Numbered from the stretch's first letter, positions 36,218 through 45,590 are shown. The stretch: DNA of 64,000 bases from Simmondsia chinensis (GCA_018398585.1 JAGTTD010000010.1:21636005-21700004), one strand, 5' to 3'. Translations and numbers: made by a program. Notes: generated by a model from the sequence alone, not told the origin.

Positions 36218-39200
36218 GGGGGGGGGGGATGCAAGGTTGTTAGAATCAGTATTTTACTTAGAATCGACACGGGCTTTTAAAATCAGAATCGTAGAATCGA
36301 ATCATGAATCGTAAGATTCTACTAATTGTATATTATAGTTATTTTCTTGTATTAATATCAGTTATATAGTTTAAAAAATTATTAATAAGACCTTTACTTA
36401 CATGGATATTTATAAAAAAATATAATCCAATATGATAAATATATTATCTTATGACATAGATGTGTCATTTTATGCTACAATAATCATAAGAGCTTTTAAG
36501 ATAGATGCTGCTAACCGAACTTTATATTAAGGTTAAAATATAAAACTAAACTTAATTTAAGGTCTTGAAAGTATAAAACGCTTAACTAACTTTCTTTTAC
36601 TTCAAACTAAACACTTAACTAACTTTCTTTTACTTCAAACTAAACACTTAGCTAACTTTCTTTTACTTCAAACTAATAAAGTAAGTTCATTTATAAAATA
36701 TGTTTGATTTTTTTACATTTTAATTTTTTATTTGTATATGTTGGTAGAATCGAGGTTGGATCGGTAGAATTATAAAATCGTATTACGATTCTATCCGTTA
36801 ATTTCGTGTAATATCAATGAATCGTAAGATTCTATAAAATTAAGATTCTACTTAAGATTCAGATCGCCCTGCCATTGTGGAATCGTAGAATCATAAGATT
36901 CTAAGATTTGAATCGGGATTTTAATAATCATGGGCGGATATACACAGCCTTCCCCGTTCAGGGTGTTAACTTGAAGAGAGGCTGCTTTCCCGTGCCCCCA
37001 ACCTGAGGGTGAGGACTTCCCAGGAGGTCACCCATTCTAGTACTATTCTCGCCCAAGCAATGGGATGGGAAGACTTAACTAAATCCTAGTGCCTTATTAT
37101 CCATGCAATGGGAAGACTCTGATTTGGTGCTTAATGAAAATAATTATACACAGTAACCACACTTTTGCTTGTTTGTAACAAGCTCTAACTCATGGCAAGG
37201 AAATCTTTTAACTTTTAATTCCTAAAATATTTTTGCAAGCTTTTGGTTTTTTGGCCTTTTCAATCTGTCTTACCTTGTCTAAGTAAATTTGTTATTTTAA
37301 CCTTATTCGATCTATCTGTTATATGTTTCATTTTCTCAAAATGATTCATTGATGTCCCAACTTTCCATAGAAGAAATATAAAAATATATCTGATACTCTT
37401 ATAGCCTGTGAAAAGGAAAAGAGAAGGTGAGGAGAAGCGGATGACCCAAGAAGAGATGCTTTTGGAAGCCGCTCAAACAGGTTTGCATGCATTACTGTGC
37501 TTTTGAAGAAAAAAATCTAGCTTGCGGTAGAACTCCTAGTTAATTAATCTTGCTATTGGCATCTTAATCAGATTCTCTTTGATGTTGCAGAAATTAGAAA
37601 CTTGAGAAACTTAGAGCGTGTATTAGCAAGGGAAGAAGAAGTTAAGAAAAGGGCTATTGTGCACAAGGAAGAATATACAGGCCCGCAAATAAGATTCTCC
37701 TCGAAGAATGGCAAGCTTTCTTTTGTTCTCCTGGATTGAATTGATTAATCCTTGTTGACCTTTTGTTTGGCTTGATTATATAATTGACTTATTCTGCCAT
37801 CCTCATAAGCGACATGGTTGTCAATTTCTTAAGGTCTTATTTGACACCTATGATTGTAGCCTGTAATTGAGTCTAAATTTGTTTGGGGTCTATAATTTCA
37901 ATTCAGGTTTCGGTTGATCTCTTGTAATTTGAATTACAATTCTAAAGCCCAATTCCTTGGGATTGGGTAATGAAAAAAAAAAAAAAAAAATCATACATTT
38001 CAGTTATTTGGTGCGGGGAAGGGAATTTTAATTCTACATTCACTCCCCTAACTTAGAACACAAAATTATGCATGGCAATTGACTCCAAATGCAAATGGCT
38101 TCAAAAGCACTATGACCCAACTCGATTGAGAACCGATTAATCAGACAAAGCTTGAATCAATCCAATGCAACAACAACAATAACAACGACCTAGTGCTTCA
38201 AGGGCTCCCGCTAATGTAGGGTTCTCTGGAGGTGCGATATATGCAGCGTTTTCCCTTCAAGGTGCTATCCCAAAGGGAGGCTGAATCAATTCAATGCAAT
38301 TGACATAAAACTTGGGATGAGTTGAACCTAAAATGACCTTATACGACTTTGACTTGACATGAATTTGACCCAACTTAGCTGAGTTGAAACACAAAATGGC
38401 CCAACCCGGTTTACTTAGAACCAAAATGAGTCAAAAACCTGAAATGACCTGACCCAAACTAATTTGGATTGACCCAGTTAGAATGATATGAAGCTTGAAT
38501 ATAAGTGCAACTCAATTGACTTGAAATGCTAGATGTCCCAACACGAGATGACCTACCCGACTTTGACACATGTCAACATAGCTTGAAACCTGAGATGGTC
38601 CATCCCGATTGACCCGAAACAGGGATTACTTAAACTTGAAATGGCTTAGCTTAACTGACTGGAACTGGGATTACTCAAACGTGAAATGGCGTGATCCAAC
38701 TTAGATTTGACCCGGAATTGATCCCAATCCCGTGGTGACCCAACCCTATTATATCGGAACTCAAAGATGAGTTGAAACTTAAAATACTTGCCGGACTCAA
38801 ACTCAACCCGTGTTGAACCAAGATCCAAGATTTCTTGAATTCTTACTAGAGTAAGAATTCTAGTGTTTGATTTCTTTATTATCCAAGCTACAGCATTTTA
38901 GTTCTACCTCAATTCCAACTCCAATAATATTGAAGTTGGAATTGTAATTTCACTATTTAGTTCCAATTGTAGGCACCAATAGGGCCTAATAGTTTTTCGA
39001 TCGAACATTTGGCTTAGCAACTTTTAAGCTGACATGTGCATGTCTTGCTTGCAGGTCATTCATTCATAGAATTCAGCAGAGGATTGTCATTTGTGTCAGA
39101 GATTATGACAAAGTCTATTCCTTGTAAGTTGAATTTCACAAAGTGAGCCGATTTGACAGTTTCAATTTGTTGACGAAAATACTGCTGGTGCCACAGTAAT

Positions 39201-42023
39201 TATGCATTACTGCTGCGATGCATTAGGTTATAAATTTGCATATGGTAGATCCATTATTTTCCTATGAATATCACGAGAAGCCCTGAAGAATTAGGCCAAT
39301 ATATTTTGATTAGCAGTCCATATTCTGGGTTTTCTTAGGTTCTTTAGCCCCCTCTCCTCTGCTCCCTTTCCAAAAAGATCACACTAGATGTCAGAGAAAG
39401 AAGTCTCTTTTTAATTTATTGTATACATAATTAACTCTCATTGAAGATCCTTCTGTTTGTATTGATCTCAGGTTATTTATTTTTTTTTTTTTTTGGTAAG
39501 TATGGATCTCAGGTTATGTTTATATATTTATGAGTTCTTCCCATGATTGGGTTACGTTTGGGGGAATTCTAAACAATTCAATGATTCTGAACAATAGCTA
39601 GTGATAAAAGGTGTATCCGAGGATAGATACCTTCTTTGCATACATCCACAGTAGGCTGAGGTTTAGTTTTTCAACGAGATAACATGAAATTCTTCCTAAG
39701 TATTTAAAATAGCTCGTGGTTTGAAGATAAGAGGAAGGATGCATGATCTTTATGTAAGAAAAAATATATACTTCTTTGGTAGGGAAGAACATTAGGTGGT
39801 TCATCTACGAATGGGCTTGCCCAATGATTCTTCATATAAAATATCCTTAGATCCTAGTTTTGTGCATGGAATTAGAGCTTGTAATTGGGGCTGAAAATGG
39901 AATTGTTGTCTAGAATCAATTTTGTTTGGTTCCCATTCAATTCCATTGCAATTCTGTGGAATATAGTTTTAACTAAAATCACAGTCCAATCCTTAGGGTG
40001 GGGGAGAGGGATTGTGATCCCATATGGACTTCACTGACCTGAAACCAAAATAACCTAATTTGATTGATCCCAAACAAGATAACTTGACCCTATTTGACCT
40101 AAATTTGCCCAAAAACTCAAAACAACCCATCTAAAATGACCAAATCCTAAACTTACCCAATCTGACTTAAATCCAACTGAATTTGCCTCAAAGCCTAAAG
40201 TGACCCACTTGATTGACCCAAAATCTGAGATAACTCAAACCAAAATAACTGTGCTTGACTTGGACTCGACTTGAATGCAAGCCAATCGAGTTGGCAAAAC
40301 CAGAATGATCCATTAATTTATTCGAAACCAAGATGATTGGACCCCAAAATGACCTACCCAACCCAACTTAGTCTAGACCTAAGTTTAACTTGACCTGAGA
40401 AAATGATGTAAACTGATTGACCCAAAAATCTAGATGACTCGAGTTCAAAAGGACCTCACCTAACTCAAACCCGACCCGTGCTAACCCGAATCCCTGTATG
40501 AACTAACCCAAAATTCAAGATGGCTTGAGTACGAAATGATCCTACTCGACTAAAACTGAGTTGACCCAAAATTTGAAATGATTCAAACCCTATGATCCCA
40601 CCTGATCGTATTTGAACCAAAGCCTATGTTGATCCTACTCGATTGACCCAAAATCCGAAATGAATCCTATTGTTATGAAATTACAATTCGAACTTCTGAT
40701 ACCCTTGATTTTCCAAGCAATGGTAGTTCCATCTCAGAATTGGAATTGCAATTGTACAGTCCATTTTCAATCCCAGATGCCAAACAAAGCCTCAAAAATT
40801 GTAATCATAGTGATAGAAAATATTTTGTTTTAATGTCCTGTCTCTTCCCTATTCATGGGAAATTTTTACCATACTTGGACACACCCACACTTGTCTTGAA
40901 AGTGAGAATAACGAGTATTAGCCATTTCACCTCATCCAAAGTGTGTATTTTATCTCCATATTTACTTCGTTGCTCTCTTAGTTCTAGACAATAATTCTGA
41001 AAGGAATGGTGTATATAAAATGGCTTTTTAGCTTTGAGCCAATGAAGGACAAGAAGTTGGTATCATCAACGACAGGGATGATTTGCTATTCCCCTACTAT
41101 ATTGTGAAACATACCGACACACTGCTATTATTGATTATATAGGGTGGCCACATGGAGCAGGGTAAAAATGTGATTTTCCTTTCAGAAAGAATATCTGATA
41201 TGATGGATGGCACCTCTCTATGAGTTACCCCTAACTAATAAACTTGTTTTGGACCGCTTCCACCATTGTTTGTGTCATATAACTAAAGACATCCATAAAT
41301 AAAAGAAAGAAAAAGCGACATGTAGAGTCAAGATCTATTTGTCTAAGCCTGAGGCATTGTAAAAATTGCTTGCTCTAGGTTTGTTGTGGATGTTTTTTCC
41401 ATTATCCTTTAAAAGGTCTAATGCTTATGTTTAAACTTCTTGTGATGGGCCTTCTTTATATCGATTTTGAAATAGATGCTGTTCACCTCTTACAGGAATG
41501 AAACAACCTTTTACCATGAGCATGTTATGGGGATACACATTCTCGAACAAAGCCATTTTGATTGGAGAGAACTTTTCTAATATCTTCAATTTAGAAGGTT
41601 ACCAATTTTAGACAAAATGTGACTGATGGGGGAAATTTTTGGGTGCCCTTCTGATTTTGCTTGGTAGTGCGAGTGACACAAGTGCTGTTGATGATTGAAC
41701 GTATTCTGTAATGGAGAAGAATACATGACACATCTTTGTAATGTCATCCCCGGCTCAACTCATAAATAAATAGATGTTGTGCTTGTTCTACTCAGATTGG
41801 GAGCTGTATCTCCAAGAGATCATAGCATTAATCGAAACTGAAATTTGAATGTTCAATACGGACATATTGTTGATTTCATATATTTATCACATGATTTTAT
41901 TAATTGTTGTATATTTTGGCCAAGATTCTTTTTTGATAGATTGTTGCGATCGCTTGTACTCACTTGAACTTTTTCTACAGATCCTCAGAAATCTGTCTGT
42001 GTGGTTACAGGACTGCCGGCAAG
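14763..42023 (+). CDS. SWC2: SWR1-complex subunit SWC2 / VPS72 (YL1 family), 3' end not found
   Basis: Nine exons join in frame (812 nt, about 270 residues) with consensus borders. The protein starts [20 protein letters not shown], then [20 protein letters not shown] and a long acidic stretch (residues about 26-85), the YL1 N-terminal region that in yeast and animals binds H2A.Z-H2B. A basic Lys-rich block, [20 protein letters not shown] and [16 protein letters not shown] follow. Exon 9 encodes [14 protein letters not shown], the start of the YL1_C domain. SWC2 is a nuclear subunit of the SWR1 remodeller that deposits H2A.Z. The exon(s) completing YL1_C were not recognised before 64,000, so the gene may continue beyond the window or be truncated. 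The exons themselves show no stops or frameshifts. Confidence 0.9.
14932..15001 (+). CDS. SWC2: SWC2 exon 2
   Basis: 70 nt, acceptor TTATTAG, donor GAG|GTAAAT. Encodes [20 protein letters not shown], with the aromatic ESFW motif of the histone-binding segment. Confidence 0.9.
15189..15260 (+). CDS. SWC2: SWC2 exon 3
   Basis: 72 nt, phase 0 on both sides, donor GAT|GTGAGT. Almost entirely Glu/Asp ([20 protein letters not shown]). Confidence 0.9.
15384..15427 (+). CDS. SWC2: SWC2 exon 4
   Basis: 44 nt, acceptor CATAG, donor ACAG|GTTATT (weak after GT). Encodes [14 protein letters not shown]; the next Arg codon is split. Confidence 0.85.
15515..15764 (+). CDS. SWC2: SWC2 exon 5
   Basis: 250 nt, acceptor TTTTGTGCAG, donor AAG|GTCAGT. 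Carries the Lys-rich block and [20 protein letters not shown] of the YL1 N-terminal domain. It is followed by the 21.6-kb intron 5. Confidence 0.92.
16060..16166 (+). mobile_element. 5'-truncated RTE/SINE tail insertion
   Basis: Contains only the shared tail, from 'tcagaaatagcctc' to 'ggaatgttga', in SWC2 intron 5. Target duplication of about 17 bp at 16043-16059 and 16167-16183 (15 of 17 identical). Confidence 0.85.
16667..16925 (+). mobile_element. 5S-rRNA-derived SINE, type A, full length
   Basis: The first about 115 bp match plant 5S rRNA from near its 5' end to 'cctcgtgttgcc'. The remainder is the RTE-type tail ending (TTG)n. An exact 10-bp duplication TTCATCCTTG (16657-16666, 16926-16935) proves retrotransposition. 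It is not a 5S gene: the sequence has substitutions and lacks a T-run terminator after the 5S part. Sense orientation in SWC2 intron 5. Confidence 0.92.
16720..16763 (+). promoter_or_regulatory. 5S internal Pol III promoter retained in SINE
   Basis: An A-box-like segment (16720-16734), the intermediate GAGTAG (16736-16741) and a C box AGGATGGGTGACCTCCTG (16746-16763) lie in the order and spacing of plant 5S genes. Activity is inferred. Confidence 0.65.
17147..18460. mobile_element. PIF/Harbinger-like MITE with minisatellite core (H1)
   Basis: TTA duplication at 17144-17146 and 18461-18463. Ends GGCTTTGGCAATGGAATGG and, inverted, GGTCATGATTTGCACATGG, followed by 'aattacaattcc'-type sub-terminal repeats. 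The core (17230-17960) is a degenerate array of 'gagttgggtcattt'-like words. No transposase. It hosts the 5S-SINE at 17987-18256. Confidence 0.75.
17987..18256 (-). mobile_element. 5S-rRNA-derived SINE, type A, antisense
   Basis: Read on the minus strand: a 5S head starting AGGTTCATTTACCAGG, then the C box and the RTE-type tail ending (TTG)n-like. Exact 13-bp duplication GTAGAGTTAAATA (17974-17986, 18257-18269). Inserted into Harbinger element H1. Confidence 0.92.
18464..19399 (+). other. intron 5 sequence without genes; CATGC array
   Basis: No coding sequence. A stretch near 18680-18830 is rich in 'ggttaacc'-like words. At 18856-19008 the motif CATGC occurs six times, at 18856, 18884, 18911, 18938, 18973 and 19004, mostly as GAGCATGCA. 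Confidence 0.6.
19414..21530 (+). pseudogene. RTE LINE endonuclease C-terminus and reverse transcriptase, broken
   Basis: Endonuclease remnant [10 protein letters not shown] at the 5' end. After frame breaks, the connector ([20 protein letters not shown]) at 19782-20075. RT segments: [18 protein letters not shown], then a frameshift, then 20525-21280 with [30 protein letters not shown] and the catalytic [11 protein letters not shown] at about 20804-20836. The C-terminal segment ([20 protein letters not shown]) lies in yet another frame. This order is typical of plant RTE elements. Confidence 0.9.
21846..21989 (+). repeat. RTE 3' tail shared with 5S-SINEs
   Basis: Runs from 'caggttgggggtcctcgg' through 'aggctgcg', then 'gggagccct' with small changes, to (TTG)n. 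The same sequence forms the 3' half of every SINE listed here. Confidence 0.9.
22186..22228. repeat. short hairpin
   Basis: 19-bp arms (TTCTAACTTGGAAACGTGT and its complement with one mismatch) around a 5-base loop TCCCT, in a stretch with other 'aaacg'/'cgttt' words. Function unknown. Confidence 0.7.
22767..22918. mobile_element. short Harbinger-like MITE (H6)
   Basis: TTA on both sides. Ends GGTCTTGTTCGGCACATGC and, inverted, GGCCTTGTAGGTTCTATGC. It is a deletion form without the minisatellite core seen in its relatives. Confidence 0.5.
22975..23140 (+). mobile_element. truncated RTE/SINE tail copy
   Basis: Tail from 'ggttaggggacctcgg' to a short (TTG)n. The duplication 'aagtaccatgaatttt' / 'aagtatcatgaatttt' (22959-22974, 23141-23156) is 15 of 16 identical. 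The first 25 bp are not recognised. Confidence 0.8.
23157..23999. other. intron 5 sequence without genes
   Basis: AT-rich. No coding sequence, repeat unit or RNA gene recognised. Confidence 0.5.
24000..24212 (+). mobile_element. 5'-truncated RTE 3' end
   Basis: 'gcttgctatgtg' region, then the shared tail from 'ctcaggttggaggtcc' to (TTG)n at 24196-24207. No clear target duplication was found, and the left edge is approximate. Confidence 0.7.
24487..24890 (+). repeat. minisatellite 'gccacctcgtgctta'
   Basis: About 15-20 degenerate units of 15-25 bp built on GCCACCTCGTGCTTA, some separated by 'cacctacttcgg'-like spacers. Part of it translates for about 68 codons, but this is a repeat artefact. 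Confidence 0.85.
25873..26268 (-). repeat. 3' LTR of chromovirus
   Basis: 396 bp, same length as 30944-31339. On the + strand it starts TGTTAAGGATC and ends ATGACA. Confidence 0.92.
26269..26283 (-). other. polypurine tract of chromovirus
   Basis: 'ataccctcccctc' on the + strand reads GAGGGGAGGGTAT on the coding strand, next to the 3' LTR. Confidence 0.8.
26297..26665 (-). pseudogene. integrase C-terminus and chromodomain-like segment
   Basis: Encodes [20 protein letters not shown] and then [19 protein letters not shown], which resembles the chromodomain core (xVxWxGxxxxxATWE). Such domains target chromoviruses to chromatin marks. It ends with a stop 29 bp before the LTR. Confidence 0.8.
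26666..27660 (-). pseudogene. integrase, catalytic Asp replaced
   Basis: The zinc-binding part has the HHCC pattern (H near 27560; C-x2-C in [10 protein letters not shown]). The core has SMDFVDCLL (first Asp) and [14 protein letters not shown] (Glu). The second catalytic segment reads [11 protein letters not shown] where relatives have S-D-R-D, so the Asp is Gly. Stops interrupt it near 27295, 27117 and 26803. It would be inactive. Confidence 0.85.
27702..29117 (-). pseudogene. reverse transcriptase and RNase H, frameshifted
   Basis: RT fingers and palm: [55 protein letters not shown], then a frameshift immediately before the catalytic [12 protein letters not shown] (about 28550). Then [20 protein letters not shown]. 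RNase H starts [19 protein letters not shown] and continues, after a stop, with [14 protein letters not shown] and VVADALSKR. The arrangement is standard for Ty3/gypsy. Confidence 0.9.
29160..29640 (-). pseudogene. aspartic protease and linker
   Basis: [18 protein letters not shown] carries the D-S-G active-site motif near 29560. Then [20 protein letters not shown], typical of gypsy proteases. A stop follows the linker at 29166. Confidence 0.85.
29641..30805 (-). pseudogene. Gag, broken
   Basis: Starts [20 protein letters not shown] at 30805. A stop after about 27 codons and others downstream break it. Core: [58 protein letters not shown]. Zinc knuckle near 29790-29830, with a frameshift inside it. 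It is clearly related to the Gag at 1737-3441. Confidence 0.88.
30930..30943 (-). other. primer-binding site of chromovirus
   Basis: On the minus strand TTGGTATTAGAGC, the tRNA-Met type, directly inside the 5' LTR. Confidence 0.85.
30944..31339 (-). repeat. 5' LTR of chromovirus
   Basis: 396 bp. It contains the (GA)n-rich tract also seen in the other LTR. Confidence 0.92.
31838..32206. other. intron 5 sequence without genes
   Basis: AT-rich. Nothing recognised. Confidence 0.5.
32942..33470. mobile_element. solo LTR
   Basis: 529 bp, TGTCACG...CGTGACA, with an exact 5-bp duplication GCCAT (32937-32941, 33471-33475) inside LINE-3. No internal region. Family not recognised. Confidence 0.9.
33480..35338 (-). 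pseudogene. RTE LINE endonuclease C-terminus, connector and reverse transcriptase
   Basis: Order on the minus strand: endonuclease end (QIDYILLRK), connector ([60 protein letters not shown]), RT ([39 protein letters not shown]), then [11 protein letters not shown] near 33825-33857. Stops and frameshifts occur, but long stretches are intact (for example 34072-34431). The final RT part lies on the other side of the solo LTR at 32716-32922. Confidence 0.9.
35349..35529 (+). other. unassigned segment between two LINEs
   Basis: Contains two copies of 'gaagattgaatgaac' (about 35336 and 35405). No gene or known repeat recognised. Confidence 0.4.
35530..36095 (+). mobile_element. RTE LINE 3' end, 5'-truncated
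   Basis: Encodes the RTE C-terminal motif ([16 protein letters not shown]) near 35572. Compared with 21495 it has an extra block of about 78 bp at 35656-35733. It ends in the shared tail and (TTG)n at 36067-36090. Left boundary approximate. Confidence 0.82.
36234..36931. mobile_element. MITE inside SINE
   Basis: About 700 bp. Imperfect inverted ends GGTTGTTAGAATCAG / TGATTATTAAAATCCCGATTC, many 'gaatcgtaagattct' words, AT-rich. Superfamily uncertain and the exact target duplication was not resolved. Confidence 0.6.
36580..36676 (+). repeat. 33-35 bp tandem repeat, 3 copies
   Basis: Unit 'cttaactaactttctttta' + 'cttcaaactaaacac', three near-identical copies inside the MITE. Confidence 0.85.
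37405..37480 (+). CDS. SWC2: SWC2 exon 6
   Basis: 76 nt, acceptor CTTATAG, donor ACAG|GTTTGC. Encodes [20 protein letters not shown]; it joins exon 5 in phase 0 across 21,640 bp. Confidence 0.9.
37591..37710 (+). CDS. SWC2: SWC2 exon 7 (GC donor)
   Basis: 120 nt, acceptor GTTGCAG. Encodes [20 protein letters not shown] and [12 protein letters not shown]. It ends AATG|GCAAGC: a GC-AG intron is needed to keep the frame into exon 8 (Gly codon split 1/2). Confidence 0.88.
37833..38986. mobile_element. Harbinger-like MITE with minisatellite core (H2)
   Basis: Duplication TAA (37830-37832, 38987-38989). Ends GGTCTTATTTGACACC and, inverted, GGCCCTATTGGTGCC, then sub-terminal 'ggaattgtaattt' repeats. 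The core 38300-38840 is 'gacccaactt/cctgaaatgac' words. It lies in SWC2 intron 7 and hosts a tail insertion at 38171-38281. Confidence 0.78.
38171..38281 (-). mobile_element. 5'-truncated RTE/SINE tail insertion
   Basis: 111 bp of the shared tail. Duplication 'tgaatcaatccaatgcaa' / 'tgaatcaattcaatgcaa' (38153-38170, 38282-38299), 17 of 18 identical. Confidence 0.9.
39055..39123 (+). CDS. SWC2: SWC2 exon 8
   Basis: 69 nt, acceptor TTGCAG, donor CCTT|GTAAGT. Encodes [20 protein letters not shown] ending in IP. Confidence 0.88.
39850..40791. mobile_element. Harbinger-like MITE with minisatellite core (H3)
   Basis: TTA before (39847-39849) and TCA after. Right end, inverted: GGCTTTGTTTGGCATC. 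Core 40020-40680 of 'gacctaaatttgaccc'-type words. In SWC2 intron 8. Confidence 0.7.
40792..41980 (+). other. SWC2 intron 8 remainder
   Basis: No exon, repeat or RNA gene recognised. Confidence 0.5.
41981..42023 (+). CDS. SWC2: SWC2 exon 9 (start of YL1_C)
   Basis: 43 nt, acceptor TTTCTACAG, donor GCAAG|GTGAGA. Encodes [14 protein letters not shown], matching the first strand of the YL1_C domain. In the family the next residues are of the type K-Y-x-D-P; no exon encoding them was found in 42,024-64,000. Confidence 0.88.
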
Positions 42024-43379
42024 GTGAGAGCTTACATCTATTTTGATCTCTAATTATCTTCAAAAATTGTGGACTATCGCTCTAGTCCCATCTTTCTTTT
42101 TGATAGTTGTAACTTTATATGAGAATGTCGTCGCTAGTTATTGGTAATTTGTGGCACTTGTTAATGGATATATTGTTTGTCTAGCTAGTGGTATAATGTT
42201 TCTTTGGATCAACTGATGCAGCTCGAGTTTCGGGCTCATTAAGTAACTCGCCAACTGACTTGGCGGGTACGATGATGGGGGAGTACGAGGAGTTGGTGAG
42301 TAGCGAGCCATCTTGCAGCAGGAGTTCGTCCTTCTAGAGGACTTAGACATAACGATGCAAGGTAGTATCCCAGAGCGAACAAGTGGTGATTAGATGGTGA
42401 TTTCAATGGGAATGTGGGCGTAGCCACATGGCTACACATCCTACCATGGAGGCTTTGGGTTTGGAACTAGAAATGACAAAAGTAAAGCTCTCCTAGACTT
42501 TGCGGTCACTTAACGGTTGTTAACACCTTCTTCAAAAAACGTAAAGAGCAAATCATCACATATAAAAGTGTTGGGCAAGGACTCAGATTAACTATATACT
42601 ACTCAGGAAAATAACACACAAAGATTGCATGAATTGTAAGGTTATCCCTGGGGAAGGCTTAACCACATAGCATAGGGTGTTGTGTGCAGATGTCAAGGCC
42701 AAGAGAAGAGGCAAGAGAACTAGGAAACCCGCGCGCCCACACACTCGTTGATAGGACTTGAAGGGAGACAATTATCAAATCTTTAAGGAAAGAGTGGAGT
42801 CTGAGCTTGATTGGGGCTTGGAGGGGGATATAAACTACACGTGAATCAAATGGCACAAAAGATCAAGCACATGAAGTAATAGGCTAGTCAAAGGGTGGGG
42901 CACCAGATCACAGAGAATCCTGGTGGTGGTGCAGGGAAGTCTAAGAGAAGATTAAGGCCAAACGAGACTGCTTCAAGGAATGGGATCGAAGTGGAGATGA
43001 GGACAAGAAACAACAATATAAACAAGCCAAGAAAGAAGCAAAGATAGCAGTTAGAGAGGCACAATCAAAGGCGAGCATTTCTAGAAGAGGTTGGATACCG
43101 AGGAGGGAGCAAGGGACCTATACAAATTCGCTAAAGCAAGAGAAAGGAGGACTAGAGTCTTGGATCAGGTAGAGTGCATGAAGGGGGAGGATGGGCATGT
43201 GCTGGTGGATGAGCAACAAATTAAAGCAAGGTGAAAAGCCTACTTTTTTTATTTGTTCACCGGAGAGGGGGATACATATATATCCCTAGGAGAACTTCGG
43301 TCATCTAAGGAGCATCAAAATTACTGTTACTTTTGGTGCATTAGACCCCGAAGAAGTCAGGGAAGCTTTAAAATGGGTA

Positions 43380-43612
43380 GGGCACCAACACGCCGTCACC
43401 GGATCCCATGAGAACTCCGAAGTTAAGCGTGCTTGGGCGAGAGTAGTAAAAGGATGGGTGACCTCTTGGGAAGTCCTCACCCTCAGGTTGGGGGCACTAG
43501 GAAACAACCTCTCTTCAGGTTAACACCCTGAAGGGGGAAGGCTGCGTACATCTGCCCCCCCTTAGACCCTGCGTAGGTGGGAGCCCTTGAGACACTGGAT
43601 ATGTTCATTTTT
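43380..43612 (+). mobile_element. 5S-derived SINE, type B
   Basis: Starts GGGCACCAACACGCCGTCA, carries the 5S part to 'gaagtcctcaccctcagg' and the tail to TATGTTC. Target duplication not clear. It sits at the left edge of the palindrome inside LINE-4. Confidence 0.82.
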
Positions 43613-45499
43613 TGTTCCTTTTTGGGGTAAAAATAGAGGGTGAATTATTATGGCAGAATATTTATGGGTGAACTATTATGGTGTATAATTTGTTTCATTG
43701 GGTACATGTTTGGTTTCTCATTAAAAAGCCCTACCAGTGTTTCTCTCTGTACTCCACCTCCTCTCTCTCCTCACCCCCTCTCTCTCCTTATTAGCCTCAA
43801 TGCCACCCTTTCTCCCTCCTACTCACTCATAAAATCACCCTCATAAACTCCCCTTGACCATCCCCGCTCACCCTGACCACCTGACCCTCCCTTCCCGCTA
43901 GCTCCACAGTGTCACGATGAGCAGGAACGTGAACTGTTGTTGTCGGAACCTACAGATCTGAGTTTGATTTGCCCAGATTTGGATCGATCCGGCTTAGATC
44001 TCAGTGGATCTGGCCCAGATCTATCGGTCCGCCTAGATTTGGGCGGGATTTGGCATAAATATATCATCTTTGACACTTTGTGACTTTTAGATTTTTTGGT
44101 TTTTGGTGGTTGAGACTGAAAAATGGTCGCCCAATATGCTTTATGTGTCGCTTGCGGTGGCTGGAAGTGTATTTCAGGGTGCTTGTGCAGTGGTGACATG
44201 GGGCAAGTGGTGGCGCTAGGCGGTGTTCGCTAGTGGTTTGGGGTCGCAGTGGTGGCGTCTGGTGGTGTCGACTTGTGTTGGCGTGTGGTTTGAAGGTGGC
44301 AGAGGTCGCTTATAGCGAGGTCGCCCTAGGTTGGGTGGCTTGTACACTGGTGATGGTGGTCTGGTGGGTGGATGAAGGGTGAAGAGGTCATGTGCCTAGC
44401 ACATGACTTTACCCTTGGAGGTATTATGGGTGTTGCACTATGCCCCCCTCCCCAGTGCAACATCCATAATGAAATTTTAGTTGAAGTTTTCCCTCTTCCC
44501 TTCCCCTCATCAAAAATTATTACATAACTTTTTATGTGATATTTGGTTTAATGTCGATAAAAATTATGTCCATCTTTTTTTATGGGATTTACCCCTAAAA
44601 CATACATAACCTGCAAGTAATTTATTTTAATTGTGCACGATAAATTTCATATATCCTCACTACCTTATGGTTAATTTGTAGTGCTAAGTATATATATACC
44701 CATTTATGATAAAATTTATACTTGCAACGATAAATCTACAGTCCATTCAATTATGCACATCTTTATTAATCGAAGAATGGATTTGGCCATTAATATGCTT
44801 ATAAAACAAAGTAGTCTACATGTGTTGCACATGGTAATGCTTGTATCCTAGCTTTGAAACATAAGGATTGACTTTTGAATCAAACTGAAGCAAGGTTTAT
44901 TAGACTTACAACATCTAGAGTATGGACTAATGGTTCCTGGGGAGCACATAGCAGAGTTAGTAGGGAGTGTAGAGTAAGCGTGCACATGATACAAGGAGTG
45001 ATTTTTTGAAATAATAATTTCTTTTCAAAGAAAAAGAATGCGGAGATAATATCTAGAATAGTTTTCATGTTATGTATATAATAGTACAAATTAATGTTTT
45101 AACAAATGACTCAATCGATTTATTACTGTCCTTGGAGTATAATAGTAAGTCATATCCAGAAATGATCGAGAATCTTTATTGGTAGTCGAAGACAACCATT
45201 TAGGTTGGTTGGGCTAACACATACTTGAGAATGAATAAATAAGGTAATGGTGTTAAAAAAAATTTCAAAGACACTTTTAATTAGGGCAATATTATAGATA
45301 ATTTAATTTCATAAAAATATTAAAGTTGACATTTCTTTAATTAAGAAATTGAAGATAATGCTTCATTATCATTAATATATCTTGCATAGTGCCGTGGCTT
45401 AATGCATCAATACAATTTACGAGCGTTAGTAGTATAACAGGTAGGATTGTAGGCTTGCAATGTAAGGAAAAAGAGTGCAATACAACACTCCCTAGCCCC

Positions 45500-45543
45500 T
45501 ATCAAACCCATTTTATTTCCATTTCTGAAAGATAATGCATGTA

Positions 45544-45590
<47 letters not shown>

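Larger units (their letters stand above)
36133..37058 (-). mobile_element. 5S-derived SINE, type B, split by MITE
   Basis: The minus-strand tail (TATGTTCC end, 36133-36233) and 5S part (36932-37058, C box and 'cctcctggg') are separated by a MITE. A homopolymer G tract (about 45 G with one T) sits in the C-rich spot of the tail. The 5S head is cut short at 37058. Confidence 0.82.
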
